Shown here piece by piece: positions 13,391 through 26,027 of a DNA stretch of 64,000 nt. The stretch spans positions 24,662,622-24,726,621 of the forward strand of contig NC_133123.1 of assembly GCF_033568475.1 (NCBI RefSeq), read 5' to 3'. The notes beneath the pieces were generated by a model. That model was not told the origin of the DNA, did no database searches, and saw only the letters and a program-made list of their open reading frames with translations. Made by a program: the position numbers and the translations under genes. Source of the DNA: Henckelia pumila (Eukaryota; Streptophyta; Magnoliopsida; Lamiales; Gesneriaceae). Every line of letters begins with the position of its first letter. The first letter of the stretch is position 1.

Positions 13391-16300
13391 TTACTCTTGA
13401 AGCTCAGGCTCATGCGTTCTTGAACCATCCTGCAGCACTTGCCCAATGTCAGTACACAGTTCCTTTCCCATTCCCAACTAATTTCAAAATTTCTTACCAT
13501 CTAACAAGGCATCTCTCAATACCACGGGAAACTGGACGAATAAAGGATGGATCTCGCTGGGCATACAATAAACCGACCTAAGAAGGATAGTATTTTAGGC
13601 AGAAAATTCCATTAACATCTGTCAAACAGGCTTGAATTGAATCTAGCAAATAACATTTCTGTATAAATGAGTCCAATATAACGATCAGTATCTACAATTT
13701 ATTTTAGAGAGAGTTTCCATATCCCATTTTTCAACATGCTTTAGCAAACTTACCTCATTTAGTATTTTTCTCAACTTCTTTATTTTTTTCTTTTTTATAA
13801 GTTCAGTTAAAAACAGTCTTAGAGTGCAGAAAATTTGAGAGAGAGCACTGGAAAGTAAAACCTATGGTTTTCTGTGTTGTTGATCGACAATATACAGGTA
13901 CATATGTCAAGCAACAGATTTTAGCTGTATCAAACAATACACTAACATATGAAGCCGACAAATATATCTTCATTGATCTTAAACATAAAAAAGAATTTTT
14001 GCAACACGGGAAAAAAGGCCATTAATCAGGCAAACCTACAAACACAAGAGTGGGAAGAGTAAAAGACAATGTACTGCTTAAGCAAAGGTAAATCAATCAA
14101 GCTTCAGTACCTCCAGCATCGCAACAGCAGAGGGATCATCAAATATCTCAAGGCTGCAATCTGCAAGATAGTTAACCTGCATTTGTGAAGGAAAATTTTC
14201 AAATGGATAGAAAATATAAATCTAATTGAACCAAGTTGACGTCCATTCTACAAAAGCTACACTGACTGAAAAAGGTTTTGTGATCAAGTCAATGCTTATA
14301 TGGATGCAGTAACTATTTAACATCCTATGGAAATGCTATGGCTTATCAAATGCAGAAAAAATTGCACATGTCATTTCATCGTTGAAAGCAAGCAGTGTCA
14401 CAAATCCAAAAGATTTAAATACCCCAAACTCTGCTTTAACTAGAGATTGAACAAAGTCCATCAACTGAACTTTGGCCCATGAAGTGAGATTTCCTGATTT
14501 GGGGGGATGCCTCCATGGTGCACCAAATCGCAATTTATCTTTTGGGATTTTTCCACTTTGTGTATCAACAGCAAACTTTTCCAGGAGCAGCAATGCTTTA
14601 TGCATTGCAGGATTAACCACATTTACCTGTAATCCACAAGTTAGGATGGCAGAAAAAGACACAAAAGTCCAGTAAAACATTTATTTTACAACACATTTTC
14701 AATTTTCCTTGCCTTCTAACAAATACTTCACAATTTTCTTCATAAAATAAAAGAATTACTGACACACGAGCCAAGAAAACATACATTTGGTGTTTGTGAA
14801 AATTTTAAAAATTGAGGAAAACGGGAGTGTTTTATAATAGTTACATCTAAATCATAGTGATATACAAGAAAAATTACCATAACAATGTGTTGGAGATATG
14901 AATATTATTTTAAATCTTGAGTCTTCTCATCTTATCATTTATTCTCTAGAACTAGAAGATAATATATCTAGTTCGAATAAGAATGCTTTAAAATAGGGAT
15001 CTTAGATTATTAGGTTAGCTTTTCTTCTATTTATATTGTATCAAACTAGTTGATAAAATATATGATATACAATATTTCTCTCCATTCTCGTGTCGTTTAT
15101 ATTTTCATCATCAACACAGCCATATTTTCATCATTGTCACAGTCAGTTTCTGCTTCGTATTAGTCATGGTAAAAACAGCCAGGACTGCAGTTTCTAGGGA
15201 ATATAAGGAGTCTACGGTCTACCTCATAAGTCTCGACCAAAACAAATCCACCCTCATACATGGCTCTCTCAGAAAATGTTCCTCTTCAGATAACTGATCA
15301 CAAGTTAAATTCTAGATTTTTTTTGTTTTTTGCAGTGGTCCAATCTGTTCTAATGGTGATTCGTGGACACAACTAGACATGATACTTAACTGGAGAAACA
15401 TCAAGATCGAAGGATAATATCCCGGTCAGGCAACATGGGAATTGGAGAACTCCATCGTGATGGCTTGGTTGATAAACTCAATGGAGACTCAAATTAGTCC
15501 AAATTATCTCCTTTTATGTACAGGTAATGCGATTCGGGATGCTGTTACAGAGACATATTCAGACATTCAAAATTGTTCTCAAGTATTCGAGTTGAAGATG
15601 AAGTTAAGAGAAACCCAACAAGGAAATCTTGATGCAACTGAGTATCTCACTCTTGTCAATAACCTGTGGCAAGAATTGGACTTATTCTATGAAGCAGACT
15701 ATGGAGATCCAGATAAAAAGGTTAAGTTCTGGAAATTTGTCGAAAAAAAGACAATTTATTACTTCTTAGTTGGGCTAAACAAGGAACTGGATGAAGTTAG
15801 GGGACGAATTCTTGCACGAGGACATTTAAAAAAGACAATTTATTACTTCTTAAATGTGTCATATCACCCTTGCCTGCTAAAACATTTGGGTGCACTGCTT
15901 TCATGCACAATCACAACCCAAACAGATCCAAATTAAACATTGTATGAGTTTTATTATCATGAGCTGCTAATCTTAAGGGGTCATTACAACAATTAGATGT
16001 GAAGAATTAGTTTTTGAATGCGTGTTCTTGAACGGGGATCTCAATGACAATGTGTATAAGGATTTTCCTCCTGAATTTGAAGAAAAACAGGGAACTAATT
16101 AAGGGTGCAGATTGAAGAAAGCTATATACGGACTCAAACAATCTCCTAGGGTGTGGTTTGAGAGGTTTACTAGATCCATCAAAGGTCGTGGATATATTCA
16201 AGTACAAACTAATCATACTCTATTTTTCAGACATTCCAAGGATGGCAGAATCACTATTTTGATAGTTGATGTAAACGACATCATTGTTATTGGAGATAAT

Positions 16301-19300
16301 CTTGAAGAGGCAGACAATTGAAGATGTTTTTGGCTACTGAGTTTGAAATGAAAGACCTTGGAAACCTAAGGTATTTCTTAGGGACGGAAGTAGGGCAGAG
16401 CAAACTGGGAATCAACATATCCCAAAGGAAATATACCCTAGATCTACTAAAAGAAACAGGCAAGTTGGGTTGCAAGCCATCCGAGGCGCCTATGGAGCAG
16501 AATTTGAAGCTTGGACCAGGAGATGATGAGTAAGGCTGATCGAAAAGGATACCAATGTCTGGTTGAAAAGCTAATTTATGTAGTTCACACTAGGCCTGAG
16601 ATTACCTTTACAATGATTGTGGTTAGCCAATTCATGCACTCGTCATACAGCGAACATTTGGAAGCAGTACAAAAATTTCGAAGGTACAAAGGCACTCAGG
16701 AAAAAGGTCTCTTCTTTGGGAAAAAAATGAACTAAAATTAATTGAAGTTTACATGGACGCTGATTGGGTAGGGACTCGTTGATTGATAGAAGATCCACCA
16801 CAGGTTATTGTACATATGTGTGGGGCAATCTTGTAACGTGGAGAAGCAAGAAACAGTCGGTAGTGGCTCGGAGTAGTGCAGAGGATGAAGTCCAGGTTGT
16901 TGCTCAAGGACTATGTGAAGGCATAAGGTTAAAAAAAGTACTTGAAAACTGAGAATACCCAACAAAAAATCTATGAGGCTCTATTGTGACAACAAAGCAG
17001 CTGTAAATATCGCCCACAATCTGGTTCACCACGATAGGACAAAGCATGTTGAGGCCGAAAGGTGTTTCATCAAAGAGAAAGTAGGAGATAAGAGGGTGTA
17101 CATGACTTATATTCCTTCAGGGCAGCAAGTGGTGGACATCTTGACAAAGAGCCTGTCGAAAACAGTATTTGAACAATTGACAACCGAGCTAAGAATGATA
17201 AATATCTATTCTCGGAGGAGTGTTGCAGATACGAATATTATTTAAATCTTTAGTATTCTTATCTTATCGTGTATTTTGTAGGATTAGAAGATAGTATATT
17301 TAGTTTGAATAATACTGCTTAAAATAGGGATCTTATATTATTAGGTTAACTTTTCTTCTATTTATATTGTATCGGACTAGTTAAGAAAATATATGATAAA
17401 CAATATTTCTCCCCATAATTTTTATCAATTGCACCCTAGGGTGCAGGGTTTTTCGTGTGCGACCACTAAAACCGGGTACCGTGTTTTAGTGTAAAAAAAA
17501 AATACTAAAACTCGATACCGGATTTTAGTGATCGCACACGAAAAACCCTGCACCCTAGGGTGCAGGTGATCATTACTATTTCTCCCCATTCTCTTGTCGT
17601 ATATATTTTCAACACAATGTAACCACCCACTGTATATTTACTTGATTTATGTTTTATTCATTCTTAATTTGTAGAAATTAGTATCACATAGAAATGGAGA
17701 AGAGTTGCACATAGAAATTGATGTAAGAAAACCGTATCCAGGTAGAGGCAAGCAACATATTAAAAAAAAACAAAAAATTTACGTGATGAGATTCAGAAGA
17801 GGATAAAAAGAACAAAAGGGAAATAAAAATGATGTTTAGTAGCCATTAGGTATGCACCTGTAAATAAGCCAAATATACATCTACAAGGTCTTCAAATGTA
17901 CTTCCCTTGTCACTCATCAGCCTGTCATTAAAAGACTATACTCATTTGCCATGACATAAAAGGTGAAAATGTTTTCAGCAACTGCATGCACAAAAGTAGA
18001 AATTATCTTTTTTATTTTTCCAGATTTAAGGAAAGATCCGTTCAATATTCAACCACTAGTTTGATTACATTATAAATAGACATTCTAGCAAACCAATAAG
18101 ATTCATTATAGCAATCTGTTGGATGCTTTAGCAAACAAAAAGACCACAACGAAGATTATCTTTCAGACAAAATCAAGGGTGACAAAAAACAACATCGTGA
18201 GGTAATCAGATAGTGAAGAAAAGGCAGTGGAGGGAACTCAAAAGACGACATCCACAGAGAGAGGGAGAGACAGAGAGCATAAGATCCATCGATAATACTT
18301 ACGTATGGTAGTAACTGGATAGCTTGAGCGCATAAACCTCAAAAAGATGCCGTGGATTTGACCCAAGTACCTCAACAACTAAATCCAACTGTAAGTTGAA
18401 CAACAGAAGTAACTATATAAACGCCACCCAAAATCACTAATAAATATGTCAGGGACTCAGGGTATAAGTAGCATGTATTTATGATTGCGTTGGGGTGTAG
18501 CGTGTATGTATGATTCCCTGTTGGGTATTAATGACGAGTATGTTTGCACAATTTCAACTGTCTAAGGCTCGCCCAATGTTGAGGCTGTTGAAGGTCTTCC
18601 TTCATTGAAGACTTGGTTCAGTTCATGGATAAGGAACTAATATATCATATTGGAAAATAGAGGAATGGTATCTCCACACAATCAACCAAATCAATCTGTA
18701 TCTTCTTTCTAAATATAATCAATGGGACAAAAATTGACGTTTCCGCCTTCTTTAGCAACTATCCAAAATTTTTTTCAAGATTTTACCCTAGCTAAAGTAA
18801 AAATCACGTAAACGCTACATCATTGTGGAACCTTCATGATTTTACAGTCTGGTTTGTTATGTTAAGAAACTATTACTACTTGTACATGCAAACCATTTCA
18901 ATTAAATTTCTTACTACTCCAAAAACAAAAGTACTTGCTAAAACCAAGTCATCCAAAGGTTCGATTTTTCTATGAAATGACCTACTCTTCGAAACAAACA
19001 AAAAGAAATAATACAATAAAGCAGCTGGCCAAATAAAGGGTAGGCATCTGCCAGCGAGCAAGTAAAAAAAGAATCTGAACTAAGAGTATGGGATATGACT
19101 TATCAGTTATCATGCAATGGTACTTTTTATTTACTTTTAAGGGTCATATGTTCTTCATTGAGTCATACCTCAGTCTGACTAAAATAGTCGCTGACCATAT
19201 GCATTTTTGCGGCTGCTCGACTCCATTCAAATGTCTGAAATTAACGTAGCACATCCCCAAAGAATTCAAATTAGACAACTACTTTACAAAACAATATTTA

Positions 19301-22300
19301 GTATTTACACAATAAAATTAATGTTGTCAAAATGAGCCAAGTAAATAGCTAGGGTAAAACGTACCTTAAATAAGATGCTTTGCTTTTAATTTAACATGTC
19401 AACACGTAAAATGTTCAACTTTCTAAAATGACGATCTTCTTACTCAAAATTTTGATGTTTCCCAACTCCCAAAGTCCAGCCACTACTTTTAAGGGGGGAA
19501 GGATGACTAAAACTCCAGTTTATCTCTCATCTAAAACTCACATATACTTGAATTTAGCAACCTATTTGTGATGAGTGACTGTTGTAATGATAGTATTACC
19601 TATCTCAATTATTGTAACACTCAAGATGCTTTCACATGTCATATTTTTGGTAAATAAAACCACTCGCAAATTTTCTCTCAATTGAAGAAATCGGTAACTT
19701 CAGAATAAAGAAGTATGTCAACATGCAAAGTCCTCATTGCTCACTGTTGAGTTTTGTCCAGAGAATTATCCACTCCACTTTAAAAGTAAATACCCACCGC
19801 AAAAAATCAAAATAAATATTAGGGTCAGGTCACCGAAGACCGGTCACTTCAATTGGCATTGCCAAAATTTATAAAGAAACTAGCAATCACTGAATACATG
19901 AGAAGTGGTACAATAATAATCTACTTACATCAGCCATGAGCATTTTGAAAATTTGTCCCTAAAATTTTATTTACTCTTTTTAGCTTTGAAAAAGCTATCA
20001 GCTAAATAATAAAAAAATCGGGGGACATATTTTCACCGCAATAAGCATTTTCATACCATGCCTTGTGGTTACATCTTTTTAAGAACCACCACATCAGAAG
20101 GTAATACATAAAACATCACCATGTATTTTTTATACTCAAAATTTCATCAAGTCACTCAAGTGATTCAAAATTTTGAGCAGATTTATTTTTAAAAAGAGCA
20201 AAAAAAAAGTACAAAAAGAGACACGAGAGAGGGGCGGGAGGAAGTGAGATGTTACCTCACGTGAGATGAAAACATCCGGATATCCAAAATCCATGAATGC
20301 CCGGTATGAGTAGTAGCTGTCAAATTAATTTACAAGAAAAGTGAAGGATAAAATTTTGATTAGACAAAAGAAATGGAATGAAAGAGTAGTCATATTCGTA
20401 TGTACAAGTGTAGAAATTCAGCTACAATTATTAACAGGGTTTCTCAATTTGCGAAGCAGGATCTCATTCAGCATTGTGTTTGTTGAATTTGAATGGTGAG
20501 ATGAGAGTGAAAAGAATGAGAGAACACGAAGAAATTAAGAGAGAAGAGAGTGAAAGAAAAAGACAACGCAAAAAAAATTGTGGTTTGATTGTTAGGCAAA
20601 CATTTCAAATCAATGTCTCAAAGTACAGCAGCTCTTTCATTTTTCTCTTGGTTCAGAGTTCAATCCTAAGCTCTTTAATAAGTGAGATATCTTGAGCGAA
20701 TCAAAAGATGGGGAAAATCATTCCAACTAAATCACAATAAAAACCAATACCAGATTCATCAGAATTTGATAAAAGTAAATGCGTCTCAAACAAATCGAAC
20801 TGGTTTTCCAACATTATCCTGAACAAATACATGAATTGAAAATTGTCCAATTTAAAATGAATGTGTTCTTCGAAAAACCTTGAATTCCCAACTGCACACA
20901 GCTAATCACCAGCACGTATGCAGAAATAGAACGGAATGGCACAAGATATATTCTACCATGATGTATGCCTATTGCCTCAAACATCATTTTAACATGAAAA
21001 TTACATGGAATGAAAGTCATGCAATCGCAAAAAAGAAAAGGAATAGCTTCCATAAAACCGATTTTGATACCAAGTTAAGTTTATTGGAATGAGGTAAGTG
21101 CATAACTTATCAAAAAACAGATTTTGCAGCATTCCACATGAAACCAATCATTATACAAAATGTCATTTCAAGAAGAAGGATCATCTTCAGAAAGACTTGA
21201 AAAAGAATTGAAGACACTGATAATTTTGAAGCTTGTTAGAAAGGGAAATATTACGGTGTCTTGAATTGCAAAAGTTGGAAGCTAACATCATTTATTGATG
21301 GGACAATGGCTGCTGGCCTTGTTTTTGGCTTCCGACTTCTCTAGAATAAGAAAATCAGAACATATTTACCCGCACCTTCCTTGCCCTGCATGGTTATGTC
21401 TTCAGTTGGTAAAATTTATTCTTTCGCTTTTGGGAGGAAACTTGGATGAAGGAGATACTCTTGCCTCAACCATATATTTTGCCAGTATCATCTGTATTAT
21501 GGTGCTCTTATTTTCTAGTTTCCCAAACAAGAAAAAACACTTATATTACTATGCGCATGTCTCGGGTATATTTTCCTTCAGTTCTCCACATGGTAAGAAT
21601 TTTATCTCATTGGCTCTTGTATATTCTGTAAATTTATGTCGGGGCAATCACAAACAGAACAGCTTATGCATTATATTCTCAAAACTTATATAAGTTCTTG
21701 TTTGCTTCAGTTATGCCTAACCCTATGAAGATCTTTTCCGCATCATATCTTGCGGCATTGGAACTGGTAAATCTTTGATGACTGCACCTTCAAAATATCA
21801 TGCTGATGGAAATTTTCTGCATTTAATTTACCTATACCTAATACCTCCAAAATCTGTGAGGACATTGGTCGTCAAGGATTATATATCTTCCTATGCATTA
21901 AAATAAAGTTTTTTCATTAAAAACTCAATAAAGATCAATCCTGATTTCATCCATAGGTCTGAATCATTCATTACTCGCCAAGAGGCAAGTCTAAAAGATC
22001 ATCAACATGATGATGTTTGAACAAACCAGGTGATCGATTGCTGGAGCCAATCTGTCATTTAATGCTTCACCAGATAAATATCCATTGATTAGGCGACTGA
22101 GGCCTACTTTCACCTCTCAGGTTGTCTCCAGCAAAAACCATCAGCGTAGAAAAGTAAGTAATCACAGTCTATCTGAGCATCAGAGTGACAAAATGGCGAC
22201 ATTCTTTGAGTATCTAGTCAAATGAGTATATTTGGGTCTTTCATTTGCTACATTTCAAGCACAGGCACAAAAATGTATATACATAATATGTGCATTGGTG

Positions 22301-24520
22301 TTGCATGTGCTTTACGTTCACAGTGCCACCTATGCCAGGTATGGGAGTCGGCATACGTTGGAAGTTCTGAATTGATTGTATGGAATTTAACGGCAATGAA
22401 AACAGGAAATCAAGTTTCAAACTATTGGTTCAATGCCTCAAGACGCCACTACGATCAGCATTCTGCTGTAGGACACCTATAAGCCTGGCTACATGAGGCA
22501 CCTTAAATTTTCTCCTCGTAGTTATTTCACCTCAGACAACCAAAATCACAGTTTTCCTATAAAATGATTCGTACTGAAAGAGAATGCTAAAAATTTCAAT
22601 ATATTTGGTGTAAGACAGAGTATATAGACTAATTATCATTCTTTTATATTTCTGAAAGCTAATTAACAAGCACTGGAAAGAAATGTCCATCAAAACAATC
22701 TGAATTACAAGCAGTCAAGCACTGTGGCATTGTAGAAAAATATGTTTAAAGATTCTTCCTAATAGGGACAACAAAATACAGAGCATAAAAAATGTAGAAA
22801 GCAAATGTATCTGACTGAGGGAACCATCTATGTCAAGCAATATTCAAAGGTTTAATCAACACAGCAAAGGAATAGAATAATTACCTATCAGATGATAAAA
22901 AAAGAACCGGAAGACATGTCTCATTTGCACCCAAAGCTATAATTCTCCAAAGCAAACTATCATGGTACATGGATCCACATATTGTTGAATCATCCATTAC
23001 AACAGCATTCTTCAGAACCTCGATGTTATTTATCACCAGCTTTGGCTACTTAATTTCATAATATCCAAATAAGAAAGAGAGAATAATGAGAATTGCAAGA
23101 AAGGGTCAAAGCTACGAAACAGCATGCAACTTTACTCATAACAATCATAAAAAAGTGTCACTGCATGATGGTTTCATAATTTATAGTCCACTTAAGCATG
23201 TGAGTCTCATTTCAACAATTCAAGGCAATCCACTTATAAGAGGTGGCTAGACTCCAATAAATTGGAAGATAAATACTTCGAGCATAAAACTCATGTACTT
23301 GCTTCCAAATAGTAACCAATTATTTCTTAAGAAAATATATAATCCAATCACATAAATGGAAGCCCAAAAGAGTTCTAATTCACAGTTCATTGATACAAGG
23401 CATTTTTAACATATAACATGGAAAGTAACCCTTGCAGGCAATCTGCTTTTCCCTTTCTTGTTTCGTTTTGGACCCAAACTTGCTTACTCAATGGAAAACA
23501 CAAACGATACACCGAATGATTTCAGGATATCAAAATCTGGAAATTTCTAATAATTACCTGAAAATAGTCCATTTCAGCAGCTAAAGACAACAACTCCAGC
23601 AATAAACAAGGCCAATCAGTGGCCGAATTCGCTAAGGACCGTGAAAACCCACCCTTACTGTTCAAATCTCGAATTGCGTTCACCCTCCACTTTGCTTGAG
23701 CATCGATAACCTCTTTCGCCAACTTCAATGCAGCCATTGCCTCCTTGTAATATGATCCCTCTTCCACATTTATAGTAGCATCAAAGTCCTCATTCATCTC
23801 CTGCTCACTAAGTCCAGCAGATAATTTAAAAACTGCACTATCCCACAAATGTGATGCAGTAACCCTGTTCTTTTTATTTCTTACAGCCCTTCTGCAGTTC
23901 ACATCACCACCCTTGAGATTCAAAATTCGGTTGAGGGCAGTGGTTGGACTGTGCCATTTTGTAAGAATGGTGAATATTTGGTGGGAGCTGATGGTCCCAA
24001 GCTTAATGGCCTTTTGAGCCATGGATTCCAGACAGTTTTCAAGCTGAGCCTTCAATGTTACAAGTTTAGGTGCTGGACAAATGGACCATGAGGTCCAAGG
24101 AAATGATTGACCGTGCTTTGGATGGTGATCTTCCATTGACTCCGCAAAGTCGATATAGCCAGTAATGTGAGGGCTAGTGTTCCATTTATCAAGCAGACCT
24201 GTCAAAGACACCAGAACATATAATGCCAATCAAAATCACGATTTTCACCCTCTTTCACAAAATCCCACAAGAACTAGCTAAATGGGTACATAATAAAAGA
24301 AGCCCTTTTCATTAATCAAAATTCAAGAAAATAAGTGCACATGGATCGGGAGAGAAGGGGTTGTTTGTAACTCACGTTCAAGAATCAGCGTGGTTTTGCC
24401 GACCCCACGAGGGCCGTGGAGGATTAGGGGCTGAGGCACTCGGTGATGCTGCATGTGGTTGTTGAGGATGGTCTCCAAGAGAGGTCTTGGGATGATTCGC
24501 CATGGCCTGTTCTTCACCAT
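13391..24520 (-). CDS. P-loop (STAND/AAA-like) ATPase domain protein, about ten exons
   Basis: Exons on the minus strand: 24520-24376, 24198-23558, 23045-22885, 20316-20256, 19234-19169, 18388-18303, 17921-17858, 14626-14423, 14176-14111, 13429-13391. Phases match at every junction and give about 510 residues from the ATG at 24520. Residues 36-44, GPRGVGKTT, form a Walker A loop. LVINNIEVL near 266 could be the Walker B strand, and PVLFLSSDS a sensor-like strand. The layout fits plant P-loop NTPase proteins of unknown role, possibly organellar. The 5' end is uncertain: a good acceptor (TTGTTGCAG) lies just upstream of 24520 and the frame stays open through WAS, so an upstream exon probably exists; I could not find it. 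The last exon is also tentative, because reading through exon 9 meets a stop after VLKLD (14093). A Copia element sits in the intron at 14627-17857. Confidence 0.8.
14888..15116 (+). repeat. 5' LTR of Copia element A
   Basis: It starts TGTTGGAG and ends CATCAACA. It pairs with the 3' LTR at 17221-17614 along its whole length, including the shared block AAAATAGGGATCTTA. Confidence 0.9.
15442..15936 (+). pseudogene. Copia gag relic (UBN2-type)
   Basis: The frame encodes a truncated Copia Gag: LKMKLRETQQGNLDATEYLT, then LVNNLWQELDLF and VGLNKELDEVRGRILAR. It lacks the C-terminal zinc knuckle. A 24-bp piece encoding KKTIYYFL occurs twice (about 15746 and 15830), a small internal duplication after which normal Gag sequence is lost. 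The sequence then jumps towards reverse transcriptase, so the middle of the element has been deleted. Confidence 0.85.
16007..17220 (+). pseudogene. Copia reverse transcriptase / RNase H relic
   Basis: Several frames together carry Copia pol: AIYGLKQSPRVWFERF (RT), ILIVDVNDIIVIG (an altered YVDD region reading VDVND), FEMKDLGNLRYFLG, and the RNase H part STTGYCTYVWGNLVTWRSKK, CDNKAAVNIAHN and RTKHVEAERCFIKEKV. Stops or frameshifts fall near 16100, 16318, 16531, 16733 and 16950. The changed RT active site and the breaks show it is dead. Confidence 0.9.
17221..17614 (+). repeat. 3' LTR of Copia element A, interrupted
   Basis: It matches the 5' LTR but is split at 17417-17576 by a 160-bp palindromic insertion, with TATTTCTCCCCAT repeated on both sides. 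Confidence 0.9.
17417..17576. mobile_element. Short palindromic MITE nested in the 3' LTR
   Basis: Two arms (17431-17490 and 17506-17565) are near-perfect inverted copies, each containing GCACCCTAGGGTGCAGGG and TTTTTCGTGTGCGA. The flanking LTR sequence TATTTCTCCCCAT occurs at 17404-17416 and 17577-17589, consistent with a target-site duplication of about 9-13 bp, as left by Mutator-like elements. A related but diverged copy lies at about 37840-37992. Confidence 0.82.
21295..21766 (+). other. Coding-like fragment of unknown origin inside an intron
   Basis: Three stretches look like exons on the plus strand, opposite to the host gene: 21295-21408 (ends PHLPCPAWLCLQL before GTAAAA), 21437-21592 (ETWMKEILLPQPYILPVSSV, then ITMRMSRVYFPSVLHM before GTAAGA) and 21711-21766 (MPNPMKIFSASYLAALEL before GTAAAT). 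The composition is protein-like, but the phases of the last two do not join cleanly and I do not recognise the family. It may be a captured gene fragment or chance. Confidence 0.3.
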
Positions 24521-25273
24521 TGATGCCCACTCTGCAACAAAGCTAGCTCTTTAAACCCTTTCCGTAAGCCCTTTTCACACACCCAACACATTGAGGCTAA
24601 GCTACATTATATCATAACTTGTTCTTTGTAACATATTATAATGTATAAATTAATTTTAAAAATAATTATATCACCTTTATTTTTATTAATATATATTCTA
24701 ATTAAATTATTCTTAGTAATATAAAATTATTTGGTAAATTTTGGAAAACTTACGTGAATAGTACTAATAGTACCACCCATTGTAGTTACTGTGATGAAAC
24801 TAATGCTTTAATTGTGTTAACAAAATTAATGTAAATTATTCTAGCTCATTTGTTTCCATTCGCAAAATAATTTATGTGGCATAAATAAGCACTTTTAAAG
24901 AAAAAAGGATAATGATTTTAGTTATATTTTAGTGTTTGAAATGTGTTATTAAGATACTGAATCCATTATCCATCAGATTAACTTTAATGTATTTTACTTA
25001 TTTAATGATAAAACTTGTTAGGATCGATGGAGATATTTGGAAGATGGTGAATAACACCTAGTAATTTTGCGATTAAAAAAAATGCATCAATTGTACTCAA
25101 TTCAAAATGAACTGAACATTGAAAAATTATATTAAGTTCGACTTTCAAACCAAACAAAAGTCACTCTCAAAATAAACACTCTATAAAACTTATTTAAGCA
25201 TTTTAAAAATCATTTAAAAAAATTGCAAGTTGAAATAATAAAAATAGATGCGGATAAAATAGTTGGCAAAGCC

Positions 25274-25445
25274 TAGGGTGGGCGTTTAGCGTCGGGTTTT
25301 GGGTACCAGATTCGATCGAATTTTACCCTATAACGTTGGGTAGTTTTTAAAAATGTCGTGTTCGGGTAGAACCCGAATCCGGTATATTGCAAGTTGAGTT
25401 GGTGTCGGGTATTTTTTATCACTCGATCGGGTATCGAGCACCCGA
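25274..25445. repeat. One-ended fragment of a TAGGG(G)TGGG hAT-like MITE
   Basis: It begins TAGGGTGGGCGTTTAGCG and is rich in CGGGT/ACCCG motifs, like the complete element at 35368-36148. No matching right end or target-site duplication is visible. Confidence 0.5.
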
Positions 25446-25528
25446 AATTTTTATTATTATTTTACTTATAACATGACATTTAAATAGGCTATCTCAAGAC
25501 CTCTTTTCCAACATAGTCCAGCCTAGAA

Positions 25529-26027
25529 GTGAGCATTATTTTGGTCAAACTGAATTAACCGACCAAACCAAATGAATTCTTAAATTCAGTTATGTTAATT
25601 CAAAGATTCGGTTTTAATGTTAAAAAATTTCGGTTAATTCGATTCTCGGTTTTCGTAAAAAAAAAATCGGTTAACCGAATAATAAATAATAAAATTTTGA
25701 GTTTTTTATTAGGTTTTAAATATAATTTATACATTTTGTTTAATGTGTTTATATTTAATATTGTATTTAATTTGTGTTGTTTTACAATTTTTTTAAGCTT
25801 AATGTGTTTTATTCTAATAAAAATATCATATTTCATTAATTAATTTTATACTTTTTTATTTCATTTAAAAAAAAAATCGGCTAATTCGATGATTGACCGA
25901 ATTAACCGATTTTAGGTCGGTTAAATCAATTTTCGCATAAATTCGATTCGGTTAGGTTAAAAAAAATTCGCGTAATTCGATTTCGTTAATAAAATTTGGT
26001 TTTTGACCGAATTAACCGAATGCTCAG
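25529..26027. repeat. GGTTAATTCGG-rich MITE-like element
   Basis: It starts TGAGCATTATTTTGGTCAAA; the inverted right end reads TGAGCATTCGGTTAATTCGG. Many copies of TCGGTTAA/TTAACCGA fill the subterminal regions around an AT-rich core. A clear target-site duplication is not visible, so the superfamily is left open. Confidence 0.6.

Larger units (their letters stand above)
14883..17619 (+). mobile_element. Decayed Ty1/Copia retrotransposon inside an intron, antisense to the host gene
   Basis: The element spans 14888-17614 and is flanked by the exact 5-bp target-site duplication CAATG (14883-14887, 17615-17619). The LTRs begin TGTTG and end CAACA: 5' LTR 14888-15116 (229 bp) and 3' LTR 17221-17614 (394 bp because of a nested insertion). 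The LTRs have drifted by roughly a tenth, so the insertion is old. A gag relic is followed directly by reverse-transcriptase and RNase H relics; protease and integrase are missing. Stops and frameshifts make it inactive. Confidence 0.93.

Noticed and set aside
22222-22482. 86-residue plus-strand frame in the P-loop gene intron
   Set aside because: No recognisable motif and no matching splice context.
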